64,000 bases of DNA from Bacteriovoracaceae bacterium UBA6153 (GCA_002428265.1 DIUR01000030.1:186001-250000), one strand, 5' to 3'. Positions 26,458 through 35,046 are shown, counted from the stretch's first letter. Notes: generated by a model from the sequence alone, not told the origin. A program made the numbers and translations.

Positions 26458-26994
26458 CTACGTTTCCTCGAAAGTTCTCTTCTCTTTATTTTTTTGTACG
26501 TGAGGAACTTTAAAAATCTGGTTATGAAATGAAATATAAAATCCAGGAGCAAGAAGTCTTGCAGCAAGCAAGGCCTCTGTTACATTTTGGGTTGCATCTG
26601 TATCGTCAAAGCCCATAGGAATCATGGCCCCTGTAAAAACGACAGGAACAGTGACATTCTTAATTTGTTCATAGCAGTAGGTAGCAGACAACGCCATCGT
26701 GTCAGTCCCATGCAGCACGACGATAGGAGCTTTTCTAGAGAGCTGATGTGAAATCGCCTCACTGATAAGTTTTCTGTCTTGATCATCCATGTAAAGAGAA
26801 TCTTTGGACAAGAGTGGCAATACATCAATATTGGTATAAGGCAGACGAAGCTTTGAAAGGATGCGATTTTTAATCGAAGTCCCGCGATTTTCCAATGAAC
26901 CATCGAACTCATCGTAGGTTTTCTCAATCGTGCCGCCAGTAGTAATAATTAATATATCTTTTGGAGTATTTATTGGAGAATTTTTTTGCAACAT
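26458..26994 (-). CDS. Single-domain asparaginase-family protein
   Basis: The N-terminal half of the L-asparaginase fold. It contains ITTGGTIEKTYDE (first catalytic Thr), VVLHGTDTMALSA (Thr-Asp dyad) and VVFTGAMIPMGFDDTDATQN. I chose ATG 26994 (MLQKNSPINT) because it is about 20 residues before the conserved domain; an in-frame start at 27066 would add residues not seen in the family. The protein is then 178 residues, about half the usual 330, ending QKNKEKRTFEET. The C-terminal domain is missing. Such short forms exist, so this need not be a broken gene. Activity on asparagine is uncertain. Confidence 0.8.
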   Translation of the reverse strand: MLQKNSPINTPKDILIITTGGTIEKTYDEFDGSLENRGTSIKNRILSKLRLPYTNIDVLPLLSKDSLYMDDQDRKLISEAISHQLSRKAPIVVLHGTDTMALSATYCYEQIKNVTVPVVFTGAMIPMGFDDTDATQNVTEALLAARLLAPGFYISFHNQIFKVPHVQKNKEKRTFEET

Positions 26995-26998
26995 AACC

Positions 26999-27028
26999 TT
27001 GACTCTAATCCGTTCGACCTCATATTGT
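26999..27028 (+). promoter_or_regulatory. Sigma70-type promoter for htpG
   Basis: TTGACT (26999-27004), an 18-nt spacer and TATTGT (27023-27028) precede htpG, whose ATG at 27069 has AGGAG at 27055-27059. The divergent asparaginase start (26994) abuts the -35 box. No CIRCE-like inverted repeat is visible. Confidence 0.55.
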
Positions 27029-27068
27029 AGTTTAAGTATTTTTATAGATTTTACAGGAGATTGCAATC

Positions 27069-28985
27069 ATGACGTCACGCAAAGGAACAATAAGCGTAAA
27101 TACCAACGATATTTTTCCCATCATCAAAAAATGGCTCTACTCGGAGCATGACATTTTCCTTAGAGAACTTACGGCCAACGCAACTGACGCAATTACCAAA
27201 AGAGCGACACTTGCAAGAACAATGAACCAGGAAATCCCAACTGGAAAAATCACCGTTACCGTAGATAAAAATGCTAAAACTGTCTCAATTGAAGATAACG
27301 GTTTAGGTATGACTGAAGCTGAAGTTGAAAAATACATTGCTCAACTTGCATTTTCAGGGGCTGAAGAGTTCGTTCAAAAAATGAAAGCTGAAGGAAATAC
27401 TCCTAACAGTGATATTATCGGTAAATTTGGTCTAGGCTTCTACTCTGCTTTCATGGTTTCAACTAAAGTTGAAGTGGAATCTCTGTCGATGGCAGAAGGC
27501 TCAGTCCCAACAAAATGGGTTTGTGAAGGTGAAACAGATTACACTTTCGAGCCGTCTACAAAATCAGATGTAGGTACGAAGATCACTCTTCACATCAACG
27601 CTGAGTCTGAAGAATTTTTAAATGTTTGGACAACTTCAAGCACATTGAAAAAATTCTGTGATTTCATGCCATATGAAATTTTTGTCAAAGATGCTCAGGC
27701 CGTGGAAGAGTCTGCTAATCCAGGATTAGTAAACGTTACAACTCCTATCTGGAAAAAAGACCCAACGACTCTTACAGATGAAGACTATAAAGAGTTCTAC
27801 CGCAGTCAATTCCCTCAAGACGGTGATCCCCTATTTTGGATTCACTTAAAAGTTGATCACCCGTTTACGCTAGATGGTGTCTTATTTTTCCCTAAATTAA
27901 ATCCAAACAAGCCTTTTAACGAATCGAACATCAAGCTTTATAACAAGCAGGTTTTCGTCTCTAACAACGTTAAAGATATCGTTCCAGAGTTTCTTTCTCT
28001 GCTGAAAGGATCAATTGATTCAAGTGATATCCCACTAAACGTTTCGAGATCATCGCTTCAAGGTGACCCGAACATTAAAAAGATTTCAAACTACATCATT
28101 AAAAAAGTAGCTGAGAGCTTAAAAAAACTCTTCAACAATGACCGCCCTCGTTTTGAGACGATCTGGGAAGACATCTCGCTATTTATTAAATACGGTGCAA
28201 TCTCTGATGCTAAGTTTGATGAGATGATGAGAGACTTCGTAGTTTTCAAGAACTCTGAAGGAAAGTTCGTTACATTAAAAGAATACAGAGACTCAATTCC
28301 TGAAACTTTCAAAACAAAAATGGAAGATAAAGTTCTCTACTTTGAAAAAGGTAAATCAGACCACGCTCTTAGACGTGAGTTATTAAATCATGGTCTTCAA
28401 GCGATTGAGACTGAGTCTTATATTGATCCTCATTTCACTCAGCACGTTGAGTTCACAAAACGCGGGGATTTTGCTTTCAAGTTTGCTTCAGTTGACTCTG
28501 AAATCTCAACTCTTCTTGAGCAAGATGCAACGACAGACTCAGACGTAAAAGTAAAAGACCTCTTCACGAATATTCTCATCGGTAAAACAGAGCACGGAGC
28601 TCACACTGAAGAAGAAGAAGATGCAGACTCACTTAACCACGGCGGATTAAAAGACATCGAGATTGTAAAAATCAAGAACTCAAAGTCCCCTGCTTATTTT
28701 AAAGTTGATGAGCAAATGAAGCGCATGAATCAGATGGCAAAAAGCATGGGTAACGATGCGATGTTCCCGGTTAAGAAAACATTAGTCATCAACCCAGGAA
28801 GCCCGATTATTCAAAACGCTCTTAAGCTTCATGAAAAAGGCAACGATGCTCTTGTTAAGAAGATCTGTCATCACGTAGAAGACCTTGCTCATATTTCAAG
28901 CGAAGGCCTAAAGCACGAAGACAGAGAAGCATTCGTTAACCGTACTCAAGAGTTAATGCAGGAGCTGACTAACCTCGCTCTTTAA
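27069..28985 (+). CDS. htpG: HSP90-family chaperone HtpG
   Basis: Cytosolic ATP-dependent chaperone, 638 residues, normal for bacterial HtpG. The GHKL ATPase domain shows FLRELTANATDAI (Glu and Asn of the ATP site), IEDNGLGMT (Asp), and the lid GKFGLGFYSAFMV. The middle domain contains DIPLNVSRSSLQ, where the conserved Arg contacts ATP. The C-terminal dimerisation domain ends NLAL, without the eukaryotic MEEVD tail. A sigma70-type promoter lies 41 nt upstream and a strong terminator follows the gene. Confidence 0.98.
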   Translation: MTSRKGTISVNTNDIFPIIKKWLYSEHDIFLRELTANATDAITKRATLARTMNQEIPTGKITVTVDKNAKTVSIEDNGLGMTEAEVEKYIAQLAFSGAEEFVQKMKAEGNTPNSDIIGKFGLGFYSAFMVSTKVEVESLSMAEGSVPTKWVCEGETDYTFEPSTKSDVGTKITLHINAESEEFLNVWTTSSTLKKFCDFMPYEIFVKDAQAVEESANPGLVNVTTPIWKKDPTTLTDEDYKEFYRSQFPQDGDPLFWIHLKVDHPFTLDGVLFFPKLNPNKPFNESNIKLYNKQVFVSNNVKDIVPEFLSLLKGSIDSSDIPLNVSRSSLQGDPNIKKISNYIIKKVAESLKKLFNNDRPRFETIWEDISLFIKYGAISDAKFDEMMRDFVVFKNSEGKFVTLKEYRDSIPETFKTKMEDKVLYFEKGKSDHALRRELLNHGLQAIETESYIDPHFTQHVEFTKRGDFAFKFASVDSEISTLLEQDATTDSDVKVKDLFTNILIGKTEHGAHTEEEEDADSLNHGGLKDIEIVKIKNSKSPAYFKVDEQMKRMNQMAKSMGNDAMFPVKKTLVINPGSPIIQNALKLHEKGNDALVKKICHHVEDLAHISSEGLKHEDREAFVNRTQELMQELTNLAL

Positions 28986-29013
28986 TACCCTCTCCAAAAT
29001 AAAATTTTTCATA

Positions 29014-29040
29014 GGCCCGCAGCTTTGCGGGCCTTTTTTT
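29014..29040 (+). terminator. Rho-independent terminator of htpG
   Basis: GGCCCGCA (29014-29021) and TGCGGGCC (29026-29033) form an 8-bp GC-rich stem with GCTT loop, followed by seven T residues. Confidence 0.92.
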
Positions 29041-29126
29041 GTCTAAAATTTCGACACTTTCACCCACTCAACTTTTCTCGCAAAATAACCGACAAATTTA
29101 GTGAGCTATTTTCTTGGGGGTTGTGA

Positions 29127-30716
29127 ATTAAGTTATTAACTGCGCTATTACTTATAAGTCTCGGACTTATGTCATGTTCGACATATGTTCAAAACGATAG
29201 GTCTATTGCAGAAGAGATCAGCTCACCACTAACGACCGATGAACTTCTCACCTTTAAATCTACTCCTAACTTCAATCCTCAAGTCGGTCTGAAAGAAAAA
29301 ATCAACACAGGTATCTCTGGTTTTTTTATGAATGGCTTTGCAGTGGAGTATGTTGAAGATCAGAAGATGCCAAGTGATATTGCTTTTAAACTGAGACCTG
29401 TCTTTAAAGAACAAAATTTCACAATTCAGGTTATTCACTCAGCTAATGGATTAAATGATGTTGATGCTGTTAATGAATTACTTAAGTTTTTAAAAGTAAC
29501 TTATATGGGAAATTCCGGGGATGCTAAATTACTATCCAAATACTCTTTCTATGAACTTTTTTACAACACAACTCATAATGATATTCCCTCACTTCACAAT
29601 CTCACGAAGATGAGGTCAATGGCAGATCCTGCCAATAGTGAATGGAGCAATGCTCTTGAAGAGTTCAAAACGCCCTTAAGAATCTATAATAAAAAAGTTA
29701 AGACTCAGGAAAATTCAAGAAAAGCTGTTATGGATTCACTAGATAAGCTACCTGACAATGAGCAGTTTAGAAATCTAGTAGCAAAAAATGACCGAAAGGG
29801 TGCCGCTGAATTAATTAGATCTTATCTTCCGTGGGAGCAAATGCCTCCCTTCGAAAAAAAATTCTGGGAAAATCATCTTGCCGTTCTGGCCGATCCACTG
29901 CCTATCACTGAGCGAGTGATGATCTATCGTGGTATCGATGATGATATTATTCAGCTAGCTCAAGAAGCTGGTCAGACGATTTCTAAAGAAGAAGCATTGA
30001 AAGAACATAAGATTTTTTTAATGTCGACCATGATGACAAAAAATCAGGGAAGCTGGAATAGAAGACTTCGCTCTCTTACGGCCATGTATGATAAGTACAT
30101 CGCCAATGATACTGAACTTGCAAAATCGGTGGGCGGAACCAGTGAGTTTACTAAATCTTCCCGCATATCAACGATGTTTTTTAAACACTCTAAAGAACCT
30201 AACGGTAGTCCTTTTTTATCTTATAGTCCTAAGGCCGAAATTGTTAATAGCTTTGGGAAAAAAAGGATGACGTCGTATCTGATTGATCCAAGGGCCATGT
30301 ATTTTAATTACGCCTCTGCTTTTCAAACAGAACTAGAGTTCCTTGTTCCTCTCGTGACTTTTCCTGAAGACATAGCTGCACTCTGGCAGGCAGGTCCAGA
30401 TGAGGGAGAGCCCTACTTCACGAAAGTTAATGCTAAGTTAGAATATTTTGATTCAGAAACCGTAAAAAAATTAGACCGTGAATTAGGCGCTGGCAAAGGA
30501 GTTGCTGCCCTGGAAGCGATTAAGAAAAATTCAGAAGCTTATTTCTCTTCGGTGAAAGATGAGAAGTATGCCTTTATAAAACCATTAAAAGGAATCGAGC
30601 CATCTCCAAGTGTTTATAAAACAACTTTAGGAATGTCAGCAGATAAAGTTTCTCCAAAGCTAAAAACAGATAGTAATTTAAAATGTGTAGATATCATTCA
30701 GATGTTCTGGAAATAG
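29127..30716 (+). CDS. Lipoprotein with ADP-ribosyltransferase-like residue pattern (paralogue A)
   Basis: The first of two tandem paralogues. The first ATG is 29169 (MSCSTYV), but upstream in frame the codons encode KLLTALLLISLGLMSC, a complete lipoprotein signal peptide with lipobox. The only suitable start is ATT at 29127, with GGGGG six nt upstream. This gives 529 residues, equal to paralogue B. The C-terminal half shows RVMIYRGID, then SPFLSYSPKAEIVNSFG, then TELEFLVP. The order Arg, Ser-x-Ser, Glu-x-Glu resembles the R-S-E triad of ADP-ribosyltransferases. Catalysis and targets are inferred. Attachment to the outer membrane or cell surface is likely. Confidence 0.65.
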   Translation: MKLLTALLLISLGLMSCSTYVQNDRSIAEEISSPLTTDELLTFKSTPNFNPQVGLKEKINTGISGFFMNGFAVEYVEDQKMPSDIAFKLRPVFKEQNFTIQVIHSANGLNDVDAVNELLKFLKVTYMGNSGDAKLLSKYSFYELFYNTTHNDIPSLHNLTKMRSMADPANSEWSNALEEFKTPLRIYNKKVKTQENSRKAVMDSLDKLPDNEQFRNLVAKNDRKGAAELIRSYLPWEQMPPFEKKFWENHLAVLADPLPITERVMIYRGIDDDIIQLAQEAGQTISKEEALKEHKIFLMSTMMTKNQGSWNRRLRSLTAMYDKYIANDTELAKSVGGTSEFTKSSRISTMFFKHSKEPNGSPFLSYSPKAEIVNSFGKKRMTSYLIDPRAMYFNYASAFQTELEFLVPLVTFPEDIAALWQAGPDEGEPYFTKVNAKLEYFDSETVKKLDRELGAGKGVAALEAIKKNSEAYFSSVKDEKYAFIKPLKGIEPSPSVYKTTLGMSADKVSPKLKTDSNLKCVDIIQMFWK

Positions 30717-30741
30717 ATTTTTGATAGCAAGGATAATAAAA

Positions 30742-32328
30742 GTGAAAACGAATGCATTATTGTTATTAGGCGCCCTACTACTCTCGGCCTCATGTTCTTA
30801 TTTCCAGGCACCGGAGACAAACAGAACAATAGCTGCTGAAGTTACCTCTCCCCTCAATATAGACCAGCTTCTAACTATTAAGGCATCGACATATAAAGAT
30901 TCTAATATAAATTTTCAAACTTCCGCTTCTTTGAATGCTACAGGGGTTGAAATTAAATATATTGAAGATCCCAAAATGCCTTCTGACATTGCATACAGGA
31001 TTGTTCCGACGATTGAAGATCAAAAATATAAGATTAATCTCTATCATTCTGTAGGCGCCAAGTTTGACGGAGATGCTACTCATGAGCTCGCAGTCTTCTT
31101 GAATAAAGCGATGGCCGAAAAATTCATTAGCCCCTTTTCGATTTTCGAACTTTATTACAATGCCAAGGCAAATGATTTTCAATCACTTCAGGTTCTTGCG
31201 AAACTTCGTCTTAGCGCTTTTGAAGAAAGCGCATATGACATTGTAAAAAATGAAGATTTCATCAAAAGAGAAGCTCACAATCTTGACTACTGGAAAAACA
31301 TGAACGCTGCTTTCCTTAAACAAGAAGGCGTTTTTAATAAACAGGCAAAAATAAAGGACAACGATAGACGTGCAGTCATGGATGCTCTTGATAAGGCCAC
31401 GGATGATAAACAGTTCAGAACCCTAGTTGCTAAAAATGATCGAAAAGGAGCTGCTGCACTTCTAAGACAGTATCTTCCTTGGCATGAAATGCCTCCATTT
31501 GAAAAACTTTTCTGGGAAAACCATTTGGCAATTATGGCAGATCCTCTTCCACTTGAAGATAGAGTTCTGATTTACAGAGGGATTGACGATGATATCGTTC
31601 AGGTTGCAGAAGAGGCCGGAAAAAAATTAACACGTGAAGAGGCCATCCAAGAACAAAAAATATTCTTAATGTCGACCATGATGACAAAAAATCAAGGGAC
31701 ATGGAACAGAAGACTAAGATCCCTCACTTCCATGTATGAAAAATTCATGGGGACTGATAATGCTGGATCAAGTGAATTTACGAGAGCGGCCAGAATTACC
31801 ACCATGTTTGTAAAACATTCGAAAGAACCCAAAGGGAGTCCTTTTTTATCTTATACTCCAAAGTTCACTGTCGCTGCTGGATTTGGTTATAAAAGAAATA
31901 CTGCGTATTTTATTGATCCAAGAATGATGTATTTTAACTACGCTTCAAAATACGCAAATGAAATTGAATTTCTACTTCCTGTCATGAGCTTTCCTGACGA
32001 CCTGGCCGGTGTCTATGATTCAACCATTCATGCACAGGCCGCTGGAAATTCTGGAACTTTTTTAAAAGAGCTTTCTATAAAAAAACTAGAAAAGACTTAT
32101 GGAGCAAAAGCTCCCGAGATCTATGAACGAATTGATGCAAACTCTAAAAAATTCTTTGCACCAGTAATGGGCGGAAAAACTGGCGCCGTAGCAGCAGCTC
32201 AACCAGATGGAAAATTTGTGAGTTTCTTTAAAAATCTCTTAGGTATGCCTACCAAACAAGCAGCAGAAGTCATTGATGCTAAAAGTGACATGGCCTGCAT
32301 GGACCTGATTCAGCTCTTTTGGAAATAA
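30742..32328 (+). CDS. Lipoprotein with ADP-ribosyltransferase-like residue pattern (paralogue B)
   Basis: The second paralogue, 528 residues. It starts at GTG 30742 with AAGGA at 30729-30733, giving signal peptide MKTNALLLLGALLLSASC. The two proteins share the whole length, for example AVMDALDKATDDKQFRTLVA and KNQGTWNRRLRSLTSMYEKF. The candidate active-site residues are conserved: RVLIYRGID (Arg), SPFLSYTPKFTVAAGFG (Ser-x-Thr) and ANEIEFLLP (Glu-x-Glu). ExE followed by a hydrophobic LLP strand is typical of exoenzyme-type ADP-ribosyltransferases. Conservation in both copies argues for function. The gap from gene A is 25 nt, so they are cotranscribed. Confidence 0.65.
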   Translation: MKTNALLLLGALLLSASCSYFQAPETNRTIAAEVTSPLNIDQLLTIKASTYKDSNINFQTSASLNATGVEIKYIEDPKMPSDIAYRIVPTIEDQKYKINLYHSVGAKFDGDATHELAVFLNKAMAEKFISPFSIFELYYNAKANDFQSLQVLAKLRLSAFEESAYDIVKNEDFIKREAHNLDYWKNMNAAFLKQEGVFNKQAKIKDNDRRAVMDALDKATDDKQFRTLVAKNDRKGAAALLRQYLPWHEMPPFEKLFWENHLAIMADPLPLEDRVLIYRGIDDDIVQVAEEAGKKLTREEAIQEQKIFLMSTMMTKNQGTWNRRLRSLTSMYEKFMGTDNAGSSEFTRAARITTMFVKHSKEPKGSPFLSYTPKFTVAAGFGYKRNTAYFIDPRMMYFNYASKYANEIEFLLPVMSFPDDLAGVYDSTIHAQAAGNSGTFLKELSIKKLEKTYGAKAPEIYERIDANSKKFFAPVMGGKTGAVAAAQPDGKFVSFFKNLLGMPTKQAAEVIDAKSDMACMDLIQLFWK

Positions 32329-32339
32329 ATTTTCGACTC

Positions 32340-32376
32340 CCCCTAAAACCGTGAAAATACTATCCGGTTTTAGGGG
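32340..32376 (+). terminator. Probable terminator after the paralogous lipoprotein pair
   Basis: CCCCTAAAACCG (32340-32351) pairs with CGGTTTTAGGGG (32365-32376): 12 bp around a 13-nt loop. Only a weak T stretch (TTCT) follows, so termination is likely but less certain than at the htpG site. Confidence 0.6.
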
Positions 32377-32394
32377 TTCTAACACAACCCTGAT

Positions 32395-32438
32395 TTGACG
32401 ATCACCTCTTAATTCATCATGATCTTATTCATGATGAA
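32395..32438 (+). promoter_or_regulatory. Promoter and inverted repeat placed for a leaderless start at 32431
   Basis: TTGACG (32395-32400), a 17-nt spacer and CATGAT (32418-32423) form a -35/-10 pair whose start point would fall at the ATG at 32431. The arms TTCATCAT (32413-32420) and ATGATGAA (32431-32438) are perfect complements, so the start lies in the right arm. No Shine-Dalgarno is present. Confidence 0.45.
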
Positions 32439-33237
32439 AACTCTTATCGCTGCATTCATTCTAAGCTTCTCAGCACCTCTTCTGGCCTGTACAGGAGCAA
32501 GTTGCAAGACTGAAGTCGAACTCAAAGTGAACCTAACTAAAAATGGTTACAATGCCTTAAGAGCAACTCTCCTGACTAAATTTGAAGCTGAGAAATCAGA
32601 GCGCACTGATATTTATTTCGATATCTTTAAAAACTCTGCTTACTATCTGAAAAAAGCTCAGCCTCCTATCAAGCTTCGTTTTCAATACAACGGTGAAGTG
32701 CTGAAGTGGCAGACTCAAAAAACAATTGAGCAAGATCTCTACTCTATTTTTTCTATGAAAAAAACCCAGGCCATTGCAATGGAGATTTCTGAAAATTCCG
32801 ACCTGTTTAATATGCTGGAAAATTATCATGAAGAACTGAGTGCGCTCAACCCTGAAGCACTGGTGATTGCCGCTTCCATTCAAAAATCGCTAGAGACAAC
32901 TAACATCATCAATTTCACCAGAACACTTTGTGACTTCTGTGCAACGACTGATCGTTACTACTCAACTCACATCAACCATAAAAAGCGTGTTAAGACTAAG
33001 CTAAAACTCGCAGGTGATACTTTTGAAATCATGGTTGGAGAAACCAACAACAACGGTATTGTCACGTATGAGCTTGAAGCAGAAGTCAAAAAAAGCACCA
33101 ACCTTAAACTCTCAGCTGAGCGCTTAAATGAATGGTTAAAAACCCAGGGAATGACTTCAGAATCTATCGACGAGTCAATCCCTTCAGACCCAGCTCTTCC
33201 CAGTGAAATTGCGTTAAAAAAACTTCATTCACTTTAA
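32431..33237 (+). CDS. Exported CYTH-like (triphosphate tunnel) protein
   Basis: The signal peptide (MMKTLIAAFILSFSAPLLA) ends before CTGASC. The rest resembles the CYTH/TTM fold: EVELKVNL near the mature N-terminus, IKLRFQYNGEVLKWQTQ (Arg and Lys in alternating positions on a strand), HKKRVKTKLKL, and a late YELEAEVK. CYTH proteins bind triphosphates in a beta-tunnel and are normally cytoplasmic, so an exported member is unusual. The assignment rests on alternating charged residues rather than a perfect ExExK motif. I chose ATG 32431 (or 32434) over 32419 because it fits the inferred promoter and a normal signal peptide. Confidence 0.55.
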   Translation: MMKTLIAAFILSFSAPLLACTGASCKTEVELKVNLTKNGYNALRATLLTKFEAEKSERTDIYFDIFKNSAYYLKKAQPPIKLRFQYNGEVLKWQTQKTIEQDLYSIFSMKKTQAIAMEISENSDLFNMLENYHEELSALNPEALVIAASIQKSLETTNIINFTRTLCDFCATTDRYYSTHINHKKRVKTKLKLAGDTFEIMVGETNNNGIVTYELEAEVKKSTNLKLSAERLNEWLKTQGMTSESIDESIPSDPALPSEIALKKLHSL

Positions 33238-33322
33238 CTATCAACTCAATAAACTCTTTTGAATTTTAATCCCACACTCCTAGTGAGATAATGAGTTCAG
33301 ATCAATTTGGATGGAGGAAATT

Positions 33323-34024
33323 ATGCTGATTAGAAAAAGTGCGGAAAGAGGAAAAAACAACATTAGCTGGCTTGATGCCAATCATACCTTTTCGTTTGGA
33401 CAATACTATGATCCATCGTGGACCAACTTCCATCAGCTTCTGGTAATCAATGAAGATACTATCGCACCTGCGATGGGATTTGGAACACATCCACATAAAG
33501 ATATGGAGATCATTACCTATGTCATCGATGGTGAAATCAAGCATCGTGATTCAATGGGAAGTCTAGGTTTAATTACTCCCGGAGAGATTCAAGTCATGAG
33601 TGCTGGTACAGGCGTGGCCCATAGTGAGCATAACAATCTCACAGACAGGCCAACTCACCTTCTTCAAATCTGGGTTCATCCAAGTAAAAATAACTTGAAG
33701 CCACGTTATGATCAAAAGAGAGTCTATGAAAAAGGTGAAGAAAACTTTTTTAAAGTCATTGCCGGGATTGATGCTGGGTCAGATGCGATTACTCTCAATG
33801 CAGAGTCGCAAATTTACCTGGGACGCTATAATCATCCAGTGACCATTGACTTTTCTCCCAAGCATTTTAACCAATACTGGGTTCAGATTGTCAGAGGAGA
33901 GCTTACAATCAATGATCAAGTTTTCAAAAACGGAGATGGTATAGGATTTTCGAATAAAGAAAGTATTAGTATAAAAGCAGGTCTTAATGGGGCCGAATTT
34001 TTAATACTAGAAGTGGGCGAATAA
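33323..34024 (+). CDS. Pirin-family cupin protein (YhhW-like)
   Basis: A cytoplasmic two-cupin protein of 233 residues. I chose ATG 33323 because GGAGG lies at 33313-33317, so the ATG at 33311 falls on the Shine-Dalgarno. The metal-binding residues are in GFGTHPHKDMEIITYVIDG (His, His, Glu) and HRDSMGSLGLITPGEIQVMS, then GTGVAHSEHN. Bacterial pirins such as YhhW can have quercetinase activity or act as redox sensors; the actual function here is unknown. It stands alone, convergent with the FHA gene 4 nt away. Confidence 0.92.
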   Translation: MLIRKSAERGKNNISWLDANHTFSFGQYYDPSWTNFHQLLVINEDTIAPAMGFGTHPHKDMEIITYVIDGEIKHRDSMGSLGLITPGEIQVMSAGTGVAHSEHNNLTDRPTHLLQIWVHPSKNNLKPRYDQKRVYEKGEENFFKVIAGIDAGSDAITLNAESQIYLGRYNHPVTIDFSPKHFNQYWVQIVRGELTINDQVFKNGDGIGFSNKESISIKAGLNGAEFLILEVGE

Positions 34025-34028
34025 TTTT

Positions 34029-34388
34029 TTACACAAACTCTTCGTATTCAGAGTTAAGTACAGCAAGTTCATCTACAGTGAGCTTTGTTGGATCAATTTT
34101 GACTACGAAGGGCCCTATCTTCATCTCATCATCAGGCTTCATCGCTGACTTTTTAATTCTTACCTGATTAAGAAGTATCTCTCTTTTCGCATCGATATTT
34201 TTAACAACGATGTGTCCTGTTTTCACTTGAACAACTTCACATTGCATTGAGGCCACCATCTTATCATCAAGCACGACATCACAATAAAGCGAATTGCCCA
34301 TTACTATTTTTCTTGTTACTGCAATCTCATGCATGACTTCTGGTTTATCAGGCCTAGTGACTACGAGGAAAACTGCCATATACATCAC
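34029..34388 (-). CDS. FHA-domain protein
   Basis: A 119-residue protein that is almost only a forkhead-associated domain. Matching features are KIVMGNSLYCDVVLDDKMV (normally GRS...CDIvL), then ASMQCEVV where SxxH is usual, and a late KPDDEMKIGPFVVKI. The central Ser/Arg-His phosphothreonine-binding residues are not all conserved (MGNS for GRS; SMQC for SRxH), so phosphopeptide binding may be altered or lost. It is preceded by a 200-nt noncoding region. No kinase gene is next to it. Confidence 0.75.
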   Translation of the reverse strand: MMYMAVFLVVTRPDKPEVMHEIAVTRKIVMGNSLYCDVVLDDKMVASMQCEVVQVKTGHIVVKNIDAKREILLNQVRIKKSAMKPDDEMKIGPFVVKIDPTKLTVDELAVLNSEYEEFV

Positions 34389-34535
34389 CTACTAAAGAGT
34401 TGTTACACTGTTTGATTATAGATAAGTTCAAGATTTGCACATATCTATTAATATTCTACAAAAAAATTGATAACTTAGATATTCGGGAAAAATTCTTCCC
34501 TATGAAAACTGCCCAATTTGGATGGCTCAATAAAT

Positions 34536-34560
34536 AAAAAAGCGGCAATAATGCCGCTTT
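34536..34560 (-). terminator. Rho-independent terminator of the DksA-like gene
   Basis: On the minus strand AAAGCGGCA and TGCCGCTTT form a 9-bp stem (34539-34547 with 34552-34560) with a 4-nt loop, followed by TTTTTATTTA. It lies 34 nt after the stop at 34594. Confidence 0.88.
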
Positions 34561-34593
34561 AAATTATGGATATTTAATTACTAAACAATAAAA

Positions 34594-35046
34594 TTAATAT
34601 TCTGAGTTCCCAGTTAAAACCGTTGCTAAATCTTCAGCGTGAGCTCTCAAAGGAATAACATTTCCACCTAATGCTTTACCATGAGTGTGAGAACGTTTTT
34701 CGTATAACATTTGTCCTTCGCCTCTTTCTTCTTCTTCTTTACACGCAATACACTGAGTAGCAACTGGACGAGCACGAAGACGATTGATTTCAATTTCTCC
34801 ATCGCACTCATCGCAAATTCCAAACGATCCGTTTTTAATTTTAAAAAGTGCATTATCTATTTTTTTAAGCATGAAACTTTGTCTGCCTAAAAGCTTTAAA
34901 TCAAGTGCCATCTGACGGTCTTCCTGAGAGAGATCGATTTCATCGCCTTTTTCGTTGACTGGAGCGACCATCTTCATTTCATTAAGAGTATTTTTCTTAA
35001 GCTCAATAAAAAGATTTTCAAATTGCTTCATCATCTCAGTGTTCAT
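34594..35046 (-). CDS. DksA/TraR-family zinc-finger protein
   Basis: A cytoplasmic transcription-factor-type protein, 150 residues, the usual length for DksA relatives. The order is N-terminal coiled-coil helices (about residues 1-85), then GICDECDGEIEINRLRARPV and TQCIACKEEEE, a C4 zinc finger with CxxC ... CxxC. DksA proteins bind the RNA polymerase secondary channel and modulate rRNA and stringent-response promoters. Whether this is the main DksA or a paralogue cannot be decided here. The gene is monocistronic, with its own terminator. Confidence 0.9.
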   Translation of the reverse strand: MNTEMMKQFENLFIELKKNTLNEMKMVAPVNEKGDEIDLSQEDRQMALDLKLLGRQSFMLKKIDNALFKIKNGSFGICDECDGEIEINRLRARPVATQCIACKEEEERGEGQMLYEKRSHTHGKALGGNVIPLRAHAEDLATVLTGNSEY

